The position numbers and the translations under genes are program-made. The notes under the pieces were generated by a model that had not been told where the DNA came from, ran no database searches, and saw only the letters and a list, made by a program, of their open reading frames with translations. Below, in pieces: positions 49,506 to 58,682 of a stretch of DNA of 64,000 nt; position 1 is the stretch's first letter, and the number at the start of each line of letters is the position of its first letter. Source of the stretch: Psychrobacter sp. NZS113 (GTDB taxonomy: Bacteria > Pseudomonadota > Gammaproteobacteria > Pseudomonadales > Moraxellaceae); the NCBI RefSeq assembly GCF_015864825.1, contig NZ_JADYWL010000001.1:62001-126000 (forward strand). The letters are read 5' to 3'.

Positions 49506-50216
49506 ATGGGTTACCAAAAACAACGAACACTAGGTATTATTGGCGGCATGAGCTGGGAAAGTACAGAAAGCTATTATCGACTAATTAATGAAGGTGTCAA
49601 GAATAAGCTTGGCGGCTTACATTCAGCTGACTTGTTCATCCATAGTGTGGAATTTGCTTTAATCAATGAGCTACAAGAGCAGGGAATGTGGGACGAGTTG
49701 GGTGTATTGATGGCAAGTAGTGCACAGCGTTTGCAAGCTGCTGGCGTAGACGGGCTAATGATTGCTTCTAATACGATGCATAAGTTGGTTGATGATGTTC
49801 AGGCAGTCATCCATGTACCTCTCATACATATCGCTGATGCGACTACGGACACCATTAAGAAGAATAACCTAACTAAGATAGCCTTATTAGGTACGCAGTT
49901 TACGATGACACAAGACTTTTATAAACAGCGTCTTATTGATGCAGGTTTGCAAGTATTGATACCAGTAGAGGATGCGCGTGCAGAGATACATCGCATCATC
50001 AAAAAAGAGCTATGCGTTGGTCAGTTTAAAGACAGCTCACGAGAGTATTATAGCCAAGTGATCAAAGACTTGGCGGAGCAAGGTGCTGAGGGCGTGATAT
50101 TAGGCTGTACCGAGATAGGCTTACTCATTAGCCAAGCCGATAGTGTGATTCCTATCTTTGATACCACGGCTATTCATGCTGAAGCTGCGGTAGCGTTTTT
50201 GCTGGATGAAGACTAA
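49506..50216 (+). CDS. Aspartate/glutamate racemase family protein
   Basis: PLP-independent racemase fold, probably aspartate racemase-like. Two active-site cysteines are normally needed, in domain loops. The first region has [10 protein letters not shown], in which the usual Cys is Thr, and the second has [16 protein letters not shown] with its Cys. The start [20 protein letters not shown] is characteristic of the YgeA/RacX group, whose members often have exactly this Cys-to-Thr change. Hence amino-acid racemase activity may be weak or altered. The 236-residue length is usual. An AGGA ribosome-binding site precedes the ATG. Confidence 0.87.
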   Translation: MGYQKQRTLGIIGGMSWESTESYYRLINEGVKNKLGGLHSADLFIHSVEFALINELQEQGMWDELGVLMASSAQRLQAAGVDGLMIASNTMHKLVDDVQAVIHVPLIHIADATTDTIKKNNLTKIALLGTQFTMTQDFYKQRLIDAGLQVLIPVEDARAEIHRIIKKELCVGQFKDSSREYYSQVIKDLAEQGAEGVILGCTEIGLLISQADSVIPIFDTTAIHAEAAVAFLLDED

Positions 50217-50414
50217 CGCGCTTCATCCATTCGCTCATTTAAAACACCATCAATTGCATAGGGTGTTGTCGATCGAATAAAGTAGATACCCTGATATTCT
50301 CGTTGTTGTAAAAACACTGACTTACGCGTAATCACAAATCAATTTGCCCTAAATAGGCTTGTGCTAAGATTATCTATTCAAGTTGTTTTGCCAACCATAA
50401 ATGAGGATGTTTTG

Positions 50415-51362
50415 ATGGTATTACTGCGCACGAGTTTGGCTGCTCTACTGGCTCTTTCTGTCGTGGGATGTACGACGCCCAACACCTTTACCATCGCTAC
50501 GACCCAAAAGCTAGTGCAGTACGAACGCAACAAGTCAGACCTTGAGGCCAAATCATTAACGCTGGCATCTGGCGATCAAATGACGTATTTAGAAGGCGGC
50601 AACTTAGCTGGTGAACCCTTACTATTGATTCATGGTTTTGGTGGCAATAAAGACAACTTTACTCGTATTGCAGATAAGTTAGGCGATTATCATCTGATCG
50701 TTCCTGACCTGCTAGGTTTTGGTAATTCTAGCAAACCACCAGAGGCGGACTACCGCGCTGATGCCCAAGCAAAGCGTTTGCATGAACTATTACAAGCGAA
50801 AAAAATGGCCTCGGGTATTCATGTCGGTGGCAACTCAATGGGCGGGGCTATCAGTGTCGCCTATGCAGCGATGTATCCTGATAGTGTCAAAAGCTTGTGG
50901 TTACTCGATAGTGGTGGGTTTTGGTCAGCTGAAACACAACGAGAGTTTAAAGCATTAGACCTTGATAACAGTCCTTTGTTAATTGACAACACTGAAGCAT
51001 ATTTTACGATGTATAAGACGGTCATGTACAAGCCACCTTATGTTCCAAAGACGATACAAGCTGTTTTTGCCCAAGAGAGTATCGCTAATCGGGCACTGAA
51101 TACTAAAATACTCAAACAGATCATCGAAGACAATGTAGAAGAGCGTGCAAAAATTATCGCACAATATAATATTCCAACGCTGATCGTTTGGGGAGAAGAG
51201 GACAAGGTCATAAAACCTGAGACTGCCGAAATAATGAGCGAGCTGATGCCACAAGCACAGGTCATCATGATGTCGGAAGTGGGTCATGTACCGATGGTAG
51301 AGGCGGTAAAAGATACGGCCGAGGATTATAAAAAATTTCGTGCAACGCTAAAAGATGAATAA
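50415..51362 (+). CDS. Alpha/beta-hydrolase lipoprotein
   Basis: A predicted lipoprotein with an esterase-type fold. The signal MVLLRTSLAALLALSVVGC ends in a usable lipobox. The hydrolase core has LLIHGFGGNKDNFT (oxyanion region), the nucleophile elbow GGNSMGGAISVAYA, the acid in LIVWGEEDKVIKP and the catalytic His in SEVGHVPMVEA. It resembles lipases/esterases of Moraxella, Psychrobacter and Acinetobacter. The substrate is unknown; lipid or ester cleavage on the membrane is likely. Upstream in-frame starts would not give a signal peptide. Confidence 0.88.
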   Translation: MVLLRTSLAALLALSVVGCTTPNTFTIATTQKLVQYERNKSDLEAKSLTLASGDQMTYLEGGNLAGEPLLLIHGFGGNKDNFTRIADKLGDYHLIVPDLLGFGNSSKPPEADYRADAQAKRLHELLQAKKMASGIHVGGNSMGGAISVAYAAMYPDSVKSLWLLDSGGFWSAETQREFKALDLDNSPLLIDNTEAYFTMYKTVMYKPPYVPKTIQAVFAQESIANRALNTKILKQIIEDNVEERAKIIAQYNIPTLIVWGEEDKVIKPETAEIMSELMPQAQVIMMSEVGHVPMVEAVKDTAEDYKKFRATLKDE

Positions 51363-51364
51363 AT

Positions 51365-52408
51365 CTATAACTCTTTTACCAACCGCTCAAGCAGTCTAAG
51401 CGTGCTCTCTTGTTTGACTAAGGCAACCCCTTGTCCTGCCCACAAAGAGAGGTGTTCTGCATCAGAGTTCTTACTAGCATGAGCTCGCATAAATTTCGTC
51501 ATGGCATTTAAATGCGGGTAGGGCGGTAGCTTATCAGCGCTTTCAAATTGGGCAAAGTCACGTAGATAATCATTCAATAAACCACGAGCGAGCTTACCTG
51601 AGAATAATCGAGTTAGTCGCGTTTCTGAGCTGCGCTTATCTTGACTGGCATCGAGTAAAGCTTGTTTATAAATGTCATTGATGCCGCATTTGTCTGTTGT
51701 CAAAAACGCTGTTCCTATTTGAGCCAGCTCGGCACCAGCTGCCTGAATAGCTTTGATGGCTTGACTATTCATAATGCCGCCTGCTGCAATCAAAGGAATA
51801 TCGGTACAGGCGCGCGTTTGGCTCATTAGTGTCAATAGCCCCAATGGATCGCTTTCACTTTGCGGCAGCCAACCACCGCGATGTCCGCCAGCTTCGACCC
51901 CTTGTACACATACCGCATCAGCACCAATATCTGCCCATGCTTTTGCTTCTAATGGATGATTAGCGGTGCCGATGACGCGCGTACCGAGACTTTGCAGACG
52001 TTGGACTTGCTCGGCACTGATAATGCCAAAGGTAAAACTGGCGACAGGAACAGGATTGTCAAAGAGCACTTGTAGCTGATCTTCGAAACTTTGAGCAGGG
52101 CGTTCAGGTAGTGCAAATTCGATATTGTTGTCTTGATAGTATTGACTTAGCCAAGCGGGTATTGCGGTATCAAAGGTCATACAGTCCTGTTCAGAGAGCA
52201 CCATCAGATTGATCATAAAAGGTCGGTCAGTGAGCGATTTAATGGTATCAATTTGGCTAGTCAAAGTATCTGGTGCCGTCATGCCAGATCCTAATGAGCC
52301 CAGTCCGCCAAAGTTACTCACCGTCGCCGCCAGTTCAGGTGTGGTTGCACCTGCCATGGGAGCTTGGACGATAGGGTAGGAGAGATTCAGGGTATCAAGT
52401 AAGGTCAT
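51365..52408 (-). CDS. Nitronate monooxygenase family protein
   Basis: FMN-dependent TIM-barrel enzyme of the 2-nitropropane dioxygenase/nitronate monooxygenase group. It starts LSYPIVQAPMAGATTPELAATVSN, has VQGVEAGGHRGGW (with the FMN-side histidine), DIPLIAAGGI and LAQIGTAFLTTDKCG. The length of 347 is usual. It likely detoxifies propionate-3-nitronate or similar compounds; the substrate is inferred from the family. Convergent with the hydrolase gene, with only 2 bp between the two coding regions. Confidence 0.9.
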   Translation of the reverse strand: MTLLDTLNLSYPIVQAPMAGATTPELAATVSNFGGLGSLGSGMTAPDTLTSQIDTIKSLTDRPFMINLMVLSEQDCMTFDTAIPAWLSQYYQDNNIEFALPERPAQSFEDQLQVLFDNPVPVASFTFGIISAEQVQRLQSLGTRVIGTANHPLEAKAWADIGADAVCVQGVEAGGHRGGWLPQSESDPLGLLTLMSQTRACTDIPLIAAGGIMNSQAIKAIQAAGAELAQIGTAFLTTDKCGINDIYKQALLDASQDKRSSETRLTRLFSGKLARGLLNDYLRDFAQFESADKLPPYPHLNAMTKFMRAHASKNSDAEHLSLWAGQGVALVKQESTLRLLERLVKEL

Positions 52409-52591
52409 GACTGACTGCCTTTTTAGTAGGGTGTTTGCATGACTTACTTTAACAGAGCTGAGTACAGAGTATGTGAGATAGCGTTTATTTAGTTAGGAAA
52501 TAGAAGGGGTGGGTTTTTATTAATCGGTGTTTTAGAGGATTTTAGTTTCGCTTCAAAACGCTGTGTAATGCCTTAGATTTCCTGATCTTTA

Positions 52592-53620
52592 TCACTTCCA
52601 TGGAATAGCAGCACGTATTTTTTCGCTCATTATGAAGGTTTTTATTAAGAGTAAATCCTTTTGTGTTTGCGCAACGATTGTTTTATATAACTCAATTGTT
52701 TCATTATCAGTAGATGGAATAGGCTGTTGATCAACAAAGTGCGTTAAAATTTCATGATAAGTCAAGTTATTTAACTTGAAGTTATCTGAGCCTACTTGTG
52801 ATAAATAGTCGGTTATTATTTTTTCAGTTTGATAGATATTGCTATATATTTTGTCAGTATAAAAATATTGTTTATTGCGCATGCTCACCATTGAAGGCGA
52901 CGAATAAATCACTGTTAATTTTCTTTCAAGGGCATCTTCTATCCAGTCAGGCTCTGAATCTAAGTGCGCCATTGAAACACCATCTAACTGTTTCATAGAA
53001 CTCATGTTATTCAGGTCTTCTTTAATTTCACCAGATAAAAATTCCGCAATATCGATATTTACATTTTTACCGACAAATTGTGTTGTTTCTCCAATGAAAT
53101 ACCCCCAAGAATATCCTGAAAAATCATTATTAATGTAGGCGTAAGAGTTATTCAGTCTGCCTATTGTCATTGGGTGTTCTAAGTAGCTTTGCTTTATTTC
53201 AGAAAGCATTTCATCATAAGATATTAATTCAGTATCATATACAATATATACCTCTTGAATGATATTTTTGCTGTCAGCAAACACGCCAATTTCTTCTATA
53301 TTTGCATCTTCAGTTGGAAACAGATCGGTGGATAGGCTATAAAATCTGTATCCCAACGGGCGATACCCGAATGCTTCACTATTCCAATCCTGTAAGGTCG
53401 GTTCAAAGCTTGGATGTTTTTGCATTGCCACGTCAATAGAGTCTTCACCAACTGTAATACCCAGCGGACTGGCAATTGCTAAATCATTACGATTAATATC
53501 GCTAAGTTTGCTAGCAACTGAAGGAGAATCTATATTGGTCGTAACTCTCTCATCAGCATGACTAAATGCGGTCGTAAGAAACCCAATGCTCAAGATAGAT
53601 AAAAATAGTTTACAGTTCAT
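52592..53620 (-). CDS. Secreted hypothetical protein, 342 aa
   Basis: An exported protein with a clear signal peptide (MNCKLFLSILSIGFLTTAFSHA). The mature part begins with a segment around ASPLGITVGEDSIDVAMQKH, contains repeated aromatic residues, and has SYAYINNDFSGYSWGYFIG. I do not recognise the family. The pattern of a short conserved beginning and a mixed alpha/beta body would suit a periplasmic domain, but no catalytic motif was seen. Composition is AT-rich relative to the core genes. An AGGGAT ribosome-binding site supports the start. Confidence 0.7.
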   Translation of the reverse strand: MNCKLFLSILSIGFLTTAFSHADERVTTNIDSPSVASKLSDINRNDLAIASPLGITVGEDSIDVAMQKHPSFEPTLQDWNSEAFGYRPLGYRFYSLSTDLFPTEDANIEEIGVFADSKNIIQEVYIVYDTELISYDEMLSEIKQSYLEHPMTIGRLNNSYAYINNDFSGYSWGYFIGETTQFVGKNVNIDIAEFLSGEIKEDLNNMSSMKQLDGVSMAHLDSEPDWIEDALERKLTVIYSSPSMVSMRNKQYFYTDKIYSNIYQTEKIITDYLSQVGSDNFKLNNLTYHEILTHFVDQQPIPSTDNETIELYKTIVAQTQKDLLLIKTFIMSEKIRAAIPWK

Positions 53621-53831
53621 TGAAATCCCTATGTAAATGAATAATTAAATACCCACCATCTTATAATGATAAGAGCTACTCAATTTATAATAATCAGCAA
53701 GCCAAATAACGATTATCCGAACATAAAAAAAGCGAGTGTTCCCCCTGTGCTTTGCTAAGTATATCCGCTCCAATCAGGGTTAGACCACTCCCCAAATCTA
53801 CCTTTACTACTTTTAATAGAGTCAACTACAA

Positions 53832-53860
53832 AACCGTAGTCAAAATATTTGACTACGGTT
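53832..53860. terminator. Hairpin at the left edge of the viperin-containing segment
   Basis: A perfect 13-bp stem (AACCGTAGTCAAA with TTTGACTACGGTT, 3-nt loop), 48 bp after the 591-aa gene's stop on the minus strand, followed there by four T. Confidence 0.7.
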
Positions 53861-53907
53861 TCTTCAGTATAGATCACTAGTTATTATCGATGTTACTACT
53901 TCGTCTA

Positions 53908-55683
53908 TTATTTTTTCCGAATTCTTAGTGGTAGTGGAAATGAAGAGTTGTAAGGATAAGGTTTTGTACTAGGCTGATTGGTAATAAAGTTGACTAAAGT
54001 TTCTAAAACGTCTTCAGTAGTGTCTTCAGATAGTATTTTTACTCTACGACCCTCATTATTACGGATAGATATTGGTATCTTCTTAAAGAGATACATCATC
54101 TTGTTTTGTTTGTCCTCATCAAAGTTTGTATCAAGTTTCTGATATAACCTGTTATTTTGCCACTCTGGTTGTCCGATAAGTTTAAAAACCGACCATGAAA
54201 ACATCGTTGTATTTCCCAAAATCTCATATTTATTTAAGTTTATACGCTCATTATTCTCAATCTTAGAAACAATTTTGCTAGCTCGACTAAAATTTTCATA
54301 TGTATATGTACCCAAACATAAATATAAAGAAACAATATAGGTAATTAGCTCATTACGATTTTTTATTGGACTTTTTTTCGATAGGTTTTTGCTTTGAGTC
54401 TTAGTTTGGCGATTATAGTTATATGCGTCTTGTATCCTAAGAGCATCATCTAAGCATTTATTAACTTCGGATAATGGGCTGTAAAGGTCGAAATCAATAA
54501 TAGAAACAATAGTCGACGGTATTTGGTCTACCTTCCTAAATAACCCAATAGAGTTCTCTGTATACCATTCGCTTAATATAGTTAATGCATCCTCATTATT
54601 AATCTTTGTCTCATGTTTATTTTCTACATAAGGTATTGCTAATATTCCAACATTTTCGTTTGCGGTACGCTCTTTAGACTCAAAACTAGCCTTTAACGCA
54701 ATTTTAATATTGTCCATTAATTGTTCTAGTTGATTAAGCTTATAGATGTCCTCTAAAGGTGCTCTATCAACCGTTATAGTTACGTGACTACTGTTTCTAT
54801 TATTAGCTATGTTAAAAAAATTCGTTTCCTTTGTACCATATAATATGTTTGATGAATAATTGTCGTCATGAATATAACGAAATACATCGTGTGCCCACGC
54901 ACCTAGATTAATAGCTATATCTGCTCTAAGGTCTTGTATAAATATCTTTTTATCTAAATTTCCGTAATTTTTGACCAGCTCTGCATAGTGCTCTTTCCTT
55001 AGAAGATTTAATATTTTTTTCTTCTCATCCGATAGACTATATTCACTAATCCATCGCTCATGATCATCTCTAAAATCCTTTATATTTGATTCTAACTTTA
55101 TTTTTTCAAATAAGGCTATCTTAATGGTGCTTTTATCATATACAGGGCTGTTGAGGAACTTCTGAAAAATAGTCATTGTATATTTGAGCGAGGCATACAT
55201 CTCGTAATATGTATATTGTTTTTCACTACCTTTTAAATCTGGTTCTACACCATGAATATTATCAAGAGGAGCAAAGGCAATTTGTGCATTTTGTATAGAT
55301 AATAATATTTTATCAATAGCATCAGTTTTAGTTTTATCCTTTAAAAGCAGTAACTCTAGGACGACATCATTACTGCCTTTATTAGCCTCCATCATTTGTA
55401 ATATGTCACTTCTAACCTTTGAAATCTCACTTCTGTTAGATGAATCCTCGACGCTAAACACAATATCAATAAGCTTTAATCTAGCTTTAACATTTGCACC
55501 ATTTTTAGGGTGCAACATCAGCTGTCTTGTGTATAGCATCACTAAAAATACTTGCTCAAACACCATCTTTGTAACATTTTTAGTCTCTTTGACAATACTA
55601 TCAATATCCTTATCTCGTACTCCTAGTACTTCCAGATTTAAATCGATTAGCTTTTCATCGTATTTTTTGTAACTTGAGTTCAT
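53908..55683 (-). CDS. Hypothetical protein, 591 aa, in the viperin cassette
   Basis: I do not recognise this protein. It looks cytoplasmic and mainly helical, with no signal peptide or membrane segment and no Walker, protease or nuclease motif that I can point to. It is rich in Lys, Asn, Asp and Ile, and the DNA is very AT-rich. Sections that may be conserved include LVMLYTRQLMLHPKNGANVK, AINLGAWAHDVFRYIHDD, SLYLCLGTYTYENFSRASK and PYPYNSSFPLPLRIRKK at the C-terminus. It is divergent from the DUF4258-like/viperin pair across about 300 bp and has an AGGAAAT ribosome-binding site. Context suggests a defence-island gene; function is unknown. Confidence 0.75.
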   Translation of the reverse strand: MNSSYKKYDEKLIDLNLEVLGVRDKDIDSIVKETKNVTKMVFEQVFLVMLYTRQLMLHPKNGANVKARLKLIDIVFSVEDSSNRSEISKVRSDILQMMEANKGSNDVVLELLLLKDKTKTDAIDKILLSIQNAQIAFAPLDNIHGVEPDLKGSEKQYTYYEMYASLKYTMTIFQKFLNSPVYDKSTIKIALFEKIKLESNIKDFRDDHERWISEYSLSDEKKKILNLLRKEHYAELVKNYGNLDKKIFIQDLRADIAINLGAWAHDVFRYIHDDNYSSNILYGTKETNFFNIANNRNSSHVTITVDRAPLEDIYKLNQLEQLMDNIKIALKASFESKERTANENVGILAIPYVENKHETKINNEDALTILSEWYTENSIGLFRKVDQIPSTIVSIIDFDLYSPLSEVNKCLDDALRIQDAYNYNRQTKTQSKNLSKKSPIKNRNELITYIVSLYLCLGTYTYENFSRASKIVSKIENNERINLNKYEILGNTTMFSWSVFKLIGQPEWQNNRLYQKLDTNFDEDKQNKMMYLFKKIPISIRNNEGRRVKILSEDTTEDVLETLVNFITNQPSTKPYPYNSSFPLPLRIRKK

Positions 55684-55985
55684 TAGTAATTTCCTAAATA
55701 TAGTCTTATTTTTAGTTAGTTGGGGATACTGTCTGTAAGTAATTAATATGTTGAATATTCTTATAAATAATATTTGGACAGCACTAAGGTATAGGTCTAC
55801 TGTTTTTTTATAAAAAAGATACGATTATTTTATATTAAAATAAAAATCGTATCTTAATAGTAATTTATTAATTTAAAATTAGATGATAATATTTTTTACC
55901 ATATCTATATTACATTTTATTTATCCTACTATTATAGTATTATTTAACTCTCGATATAACAATGGTCTATAGATAGGAGGTGTTT
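55684..55985. other. Divergent AT-rich intergenic region of the viperin cassette
   Basis: About 300 bp of very AT-rich DNA separating the divergent 591-aa gene from the DUF4258-like/viperin pair. It should carry both promoters. An AGGAGG at 55975-55980 is the ribosome-binding site of the gene starting at 55986. I saw no clear operator, but A/T-runs around 55805-55870 include a partial inverted repeat (ATACGATTAT region and TCGTATCTT). Confidence 0.5.
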
Positions 55986-56345
55986 ATGAGAGTTACAACC
56001 CATATGGCACAGCGGATGAATAATCGTGGCATTGTCCAAAGCATGGTTGATTTGACTCTAGAGATAGGGATTATTAAGGGAGACAGATATATAACTGACC
56101 GTCGATGTTTGAATGACTATTTAAACGAGTTAGACACTAAATTAGTAGACTGCCGTTCAATGTATAAGAAATATAAGCACTATAGAGCTTCAAATATTAT
56201 AGCTAAGGCAATAAATAATCTAATACAACTCAGGGGTTTGGTGCTCAAGATGATGAACAAAGGAGGGGTTACGGTAGTGGTTTGTGAAAACAATTTGGTG
56301 ACTACCTACAATACGGATAGCCATCATCAATATAAATCATACTAA
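55986..56345 (+). CDS. DUF4258-like small protein upstream of viperin
   Basis: A 119-residue protein. The start MRVTTHMAQRMNNRGIVQSMVDLTLEIG resembles DUF4258 proteins (a His/Arg-rich 'RM..RGI....V..ve..G' pattern), and the end GGVTVVVCENNLVTTYNTD fits their C-terminal strands. In between are about 45 extra charged residues (LNDYLNELDTKLVDCRS...KYKHYRASN). DUF4258 domains share the RelE/HigB-toxin-like fold, but that link is an inference. It ends 7 bp before the viperin gene and is therefore almost certainly co-transcribed. ATG at 55986 is preferred over the GTG two codons upstream because AGGAGG is five bases away. Confidence 0.78.
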   Translation: MRVTTHMAQRMNNRGIVQSMVDLTLEIGIIKGDRYITDRRCLNDYLNELDTKLVDCRSMYKKYKHYRASNIIAKAINNLIQLRGLVLKMMNKGGVTVVVCENNLVTTYNTDSHHQYKSY

Positions 56346-56352
56346 TAGAGAC

Positions 56353-57267
56353 ATGAATATGCATAATACATTTGAGCTCGTTATAAATTGGCATTTTACA
56401 GAAGCTTGCAACTACGCTTGCGATTTCTGTTTCGCAAAGTGGGATAAACAAGGCAGAAAAGAGCTGTTTCATGATGAATACTTGACAGATAAACTGTTAG
56501 ACGAAGTTTTTGAGTTGAAGACTATACTGGAAGGCGAACAAAATACTAAATTTGATGGTGTTAGATTAAACTTAGTTGGTGGCGAGATATTTTTATATAA
56601 AGCCAAAGCTATTCATATAATAAAGCGTGCTAAAAGTTATGGCTTTCGTGTGTCCGCTATCACAAATGGCAGTCGTCTAGATACTGAATTGCTCTCACTA
56701 ATAGCTGAAAATCTAGACTGGATAGGTTTCAGTGTGGATTCTACAAACCATAAAACTAATTTGATTATCGGGAGATCTGAGAAGAACAAGGTAATGGATA
56801 CTGACAAAGTTCGTAGCGATATTCATGCTTTGCGAAAGCTAAACACTGAGATAGATATCAAAATCAATACAGTAGTTAATAGTAATAATTTTAATGAAGA
56901 TCTGTCGGGCTTTATTAGAGATGTTAATCCTTCTAAATGGAAAGTATTTAAGGTATTGCCCAGCCAGGGCTATACTTCAACGATTACAGACACAATGTTT
57001 AGTGTATTTTTAGATAAGCATTCAGATTTTAAAAGCATCATAGCATCAGAGGACAACAACGAGATGATGGATTCATACATTATGGTAGACCCATTAGGTC
57101 GTTTCTTCCAAAACTCTAATTTAACTGATGGTTATGTTTATAGTCATCCTATTGTCGAGATTGGAGTTAAAAAGGCACTTAGTCAAATAAACTTTAGTTT
57201 TGATAAGTTTTTAGGTCGTTATAATATTAATGAAAAGCTTATCGATACTGTTCCAAGGTTTACGTAA
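56353..57267 (+). CDS. Prokaryotic viperin (antiviral radical-SAM protein)
   Basis: Radical-SAM enzyme that converts CTP, UTP or GTP into 3'-deoxy-3',4'-didehydro nucleotides which stop viral RNA synthesis; which nucleotide is used is not visible. At the N-terminus VINWHFTEACNYACDFCFAKW supplies the [4Fe-4S] cysteines Cys19, Cys23 and Cys26 in CxxxCxxC. Then come RLNLVGGEIFLYKAKAIHII (GGE motif), WIGFSVDSTNHKTNLIIGR, NTVVNSNNFNEDLS, and the viperin-specific WKVFKVLPSQG and YIMVDPLGRFFQNS. The length of 304 is typical of bacterial viperins. It lacks an adjacent nucleotide kinase often seen with them. A start two codons later (MHNTF) is possible. Confidence 0.88.
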   Translation: MNMHNTFELVINWHFTEACNYACDFCFAKWDKQGRKELFHDEYLTDKLLDEVFELKTILEGEQNTKFDGVRLNLVGGEIFLYKAKAIHIIKRAKSYGFRVSAITNGSRLDTELLSLIAENLDWIGFSVDSTNHKTNLIIGRSEKNKVMDTDKVRSDIHALRKLNTEIDIKINTVVNSNNFNEDLSGFIRDVNPSKWKVFKVLPSQGYTSTITDTMFSVFLDKHSDFKSIIASEDNNEMMDSYIMVDPLGRFFQNSNLTDGYVYSHPIVEIGVKKALSQINFSFDKFLGRYNINEKLIDTVPRFT

Positions 57268-57375
57268 TATTAATGCAAATTAGATTACTATTAATAAGCT
57301 CCTTGAACATAGTTATTAGCTATACTAGCTCAGACCTAATCTGATATCTTGCTTAATTAAAATAATATAAAAAAT

Positions 57376-57392
57376 TGGTGCGCTGGGCGCAC
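57376..57392. repeat. Short GC-rich hairpin after viperin
   Basis: GGTGCGC and GCGCACC around a TGG loop, 109 bp past the viperin stop. It stands out in AT-rich sequence. It has no T-run, so a terminator role is uncertain. Confidence 0.45.
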
Positions 57393-57519
57393 CTACTCAA
57401 AATTTCAATCTATGTGGAAAATTTATTCATTACAAAAAAAGAGCCAGCCTTCAAATCATCCAAAACGATGATTAAGAAAACTGACCCATTCTTATAATTT
57501 TACTTTTGAACGCTTGCTA

Positions 57520-57897
57520 CTAATTCAACTGCAACGACCCCTTCGCATTCATCAACAGCTCAACCACATCATCACCACTGATGACTGTGAAGCGCTTGTC
57601 GATAGCTGACTCTCCGATACCATTGTGCTTCATACATGCACTACAGATCAAGACTTGGCCACCTTTTTCGATAAAGGCTTCTAGTAACTCGCCAGCAGGT
57701 TCAAACGGTGCGCCGATATCCACTTTTGCCAACGCGTTGGGCAATGCCAAGTGCACCGCATCTACCATCAATATAACTGAGGCAGAGTGTCCTTTTTTGA
57801 GTGCCACACCTGCCATAGTAAAAGCCAAGGTGATTTTGCTTGGGTTTGATTCGCTATTGTCGAATAGAGTACCGACGTAATCCGTATTATTAATCAT
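57520..57897 (-). CDS. DsrE-family sulfur-relay-like protein
   Basis: A 125-residue cytoplasmic DsrE/DsrF/TusD-fold protein. It has the N-terminal strand KITLAFTMAGVALKKGHSAS, the helix VDAVHLALPNALAK, and the conserved Cys region LICSACMKHNGI (candidate active Cys). Similar single proteins are common in Proteobacteria and their function is unclear; none of the TusBCD partners is adjacent. An AAGGAAA ribosome-binding site precedes the ATG. It marks the return to conserved chromosomal genes at the right of the viperin segment. Confidence 0.85.
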   Translation of the reverse strand: MINNTDYVGTLFDNSESNPSKITLAFTMAGVALKKGHSASVILMVDAVHLALPNALAKVDIGAPFEPAGELLEAFIEKGGQVLICSACMKHNGIGESAIDKRFTVISGDDVVELLMNAKGSLQLN

Positions 57898-58090
57898 ATT
57901 ATTTTCCTTATGAGACTATTTTTAATTAGATAGTATTTGGTTGAGTGTCAAACTCACTACTATCCTAACAATTTAATATATGTATTTATATAATGTATTG
58001 TTGTGCAATAGTAGCCATAAGGTGGCTTGTTTGTGACGTGCTTTCAATAAATGCTTAGTAAGAGTTGTTTTAAGTTGAAATTTCTAGCCA

Positions 58091-58633
58091 CTACTCCGTT
58101 GGTGGCCATGGGCGGTCGGCATCACTCTCTATCCATTCGGCGACGTAGCCAGTTGGCGGCAGATCCCAATCAGACTGTCCCAATGCAGCCAGTACTTGAG
58201 CCGTATCGATCACTCTGCCGCCTTTTGTCACACCCGTACGCAGTAGTCCAGATGAGCAGGGCTGTCCTTTGACCCACATAGATTGCTCGATATAGAGCCA
58301 GCGTGCATCGATACCGACGATTTTTGTCTTTAGCGTGACTTTTTGAAAGGCGCGAATACGCTTACGGTATTGGATGGTGCTGCCCGCGATGACCAAACCC
58401 CAACGCTGTTTTAACAGTTGCTTGCCAAGTCCAGTGCGTACCGCAAAATCCATACGCCCCAAATCATACAACGTGAATACGCGGCCGTTATTCATCTCTA
58501 AAAAGTTATCGATATCAGATAAGCGACAGCGAAACTGAATCTCACTGGTGTCTTTAAGCGTCAATGTATCGCCCTTTTTCGTTTTTAGGGCGGCACGAGC
58601 GATGGTGCTGGCATAACGGATAAATGGGTACAT
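58091..58633 (-). CDS. Acyl-CoA thioesterase-like protein (4HBT fold)
   Basis: Hot-dog fold thioesterase of the THEM6/FadM-like type. The core IQFRCRLSDIDNFLEMNNGR corresponds to the region where these enzymes have Asp with a His/Asn neighbour. The rest, AGSTIQYRKRIRAFQKVTL and VGIDARWLYIEQSMWVKGQ, is typical of the fold. It is 180 residues. Substrate unknown. It lies about 50 bp downstream of the YheT-type hydrolase gene on the same strand, suggesting an operon. Confidence 0.82.
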   Translation of the reverse strand: MYPFIRYASTIARAALKTKKGDTLTLKDTSEIQFRCRLSDIDNFLEMNNGRVFTLYDLGRMDFAVRTGLGKQLLKQRWGLVIAGSTIQYRKRIRAFQKVTLKTKIVGIDARWLYIEQSMWVKGQPCSSGLLRTGVTKGGRVIDTAQVLAALGQSDWDLPPTGYVAEWIESDADRPWPPTE

Positions 58634-58682
58634 AGAACTCTCTCAAAAAGGTTAAAGGATAAAGGTAGGGTTTACCAGATGA

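Noticed and set aside
53700..57520. Search for tRNA, integrase or direct-repeat att sites flanking the viperin segment
   Set aside because: None found by eye, so I do not claim a mobile island with defined ends; only composition and gene content suggest acquisition.
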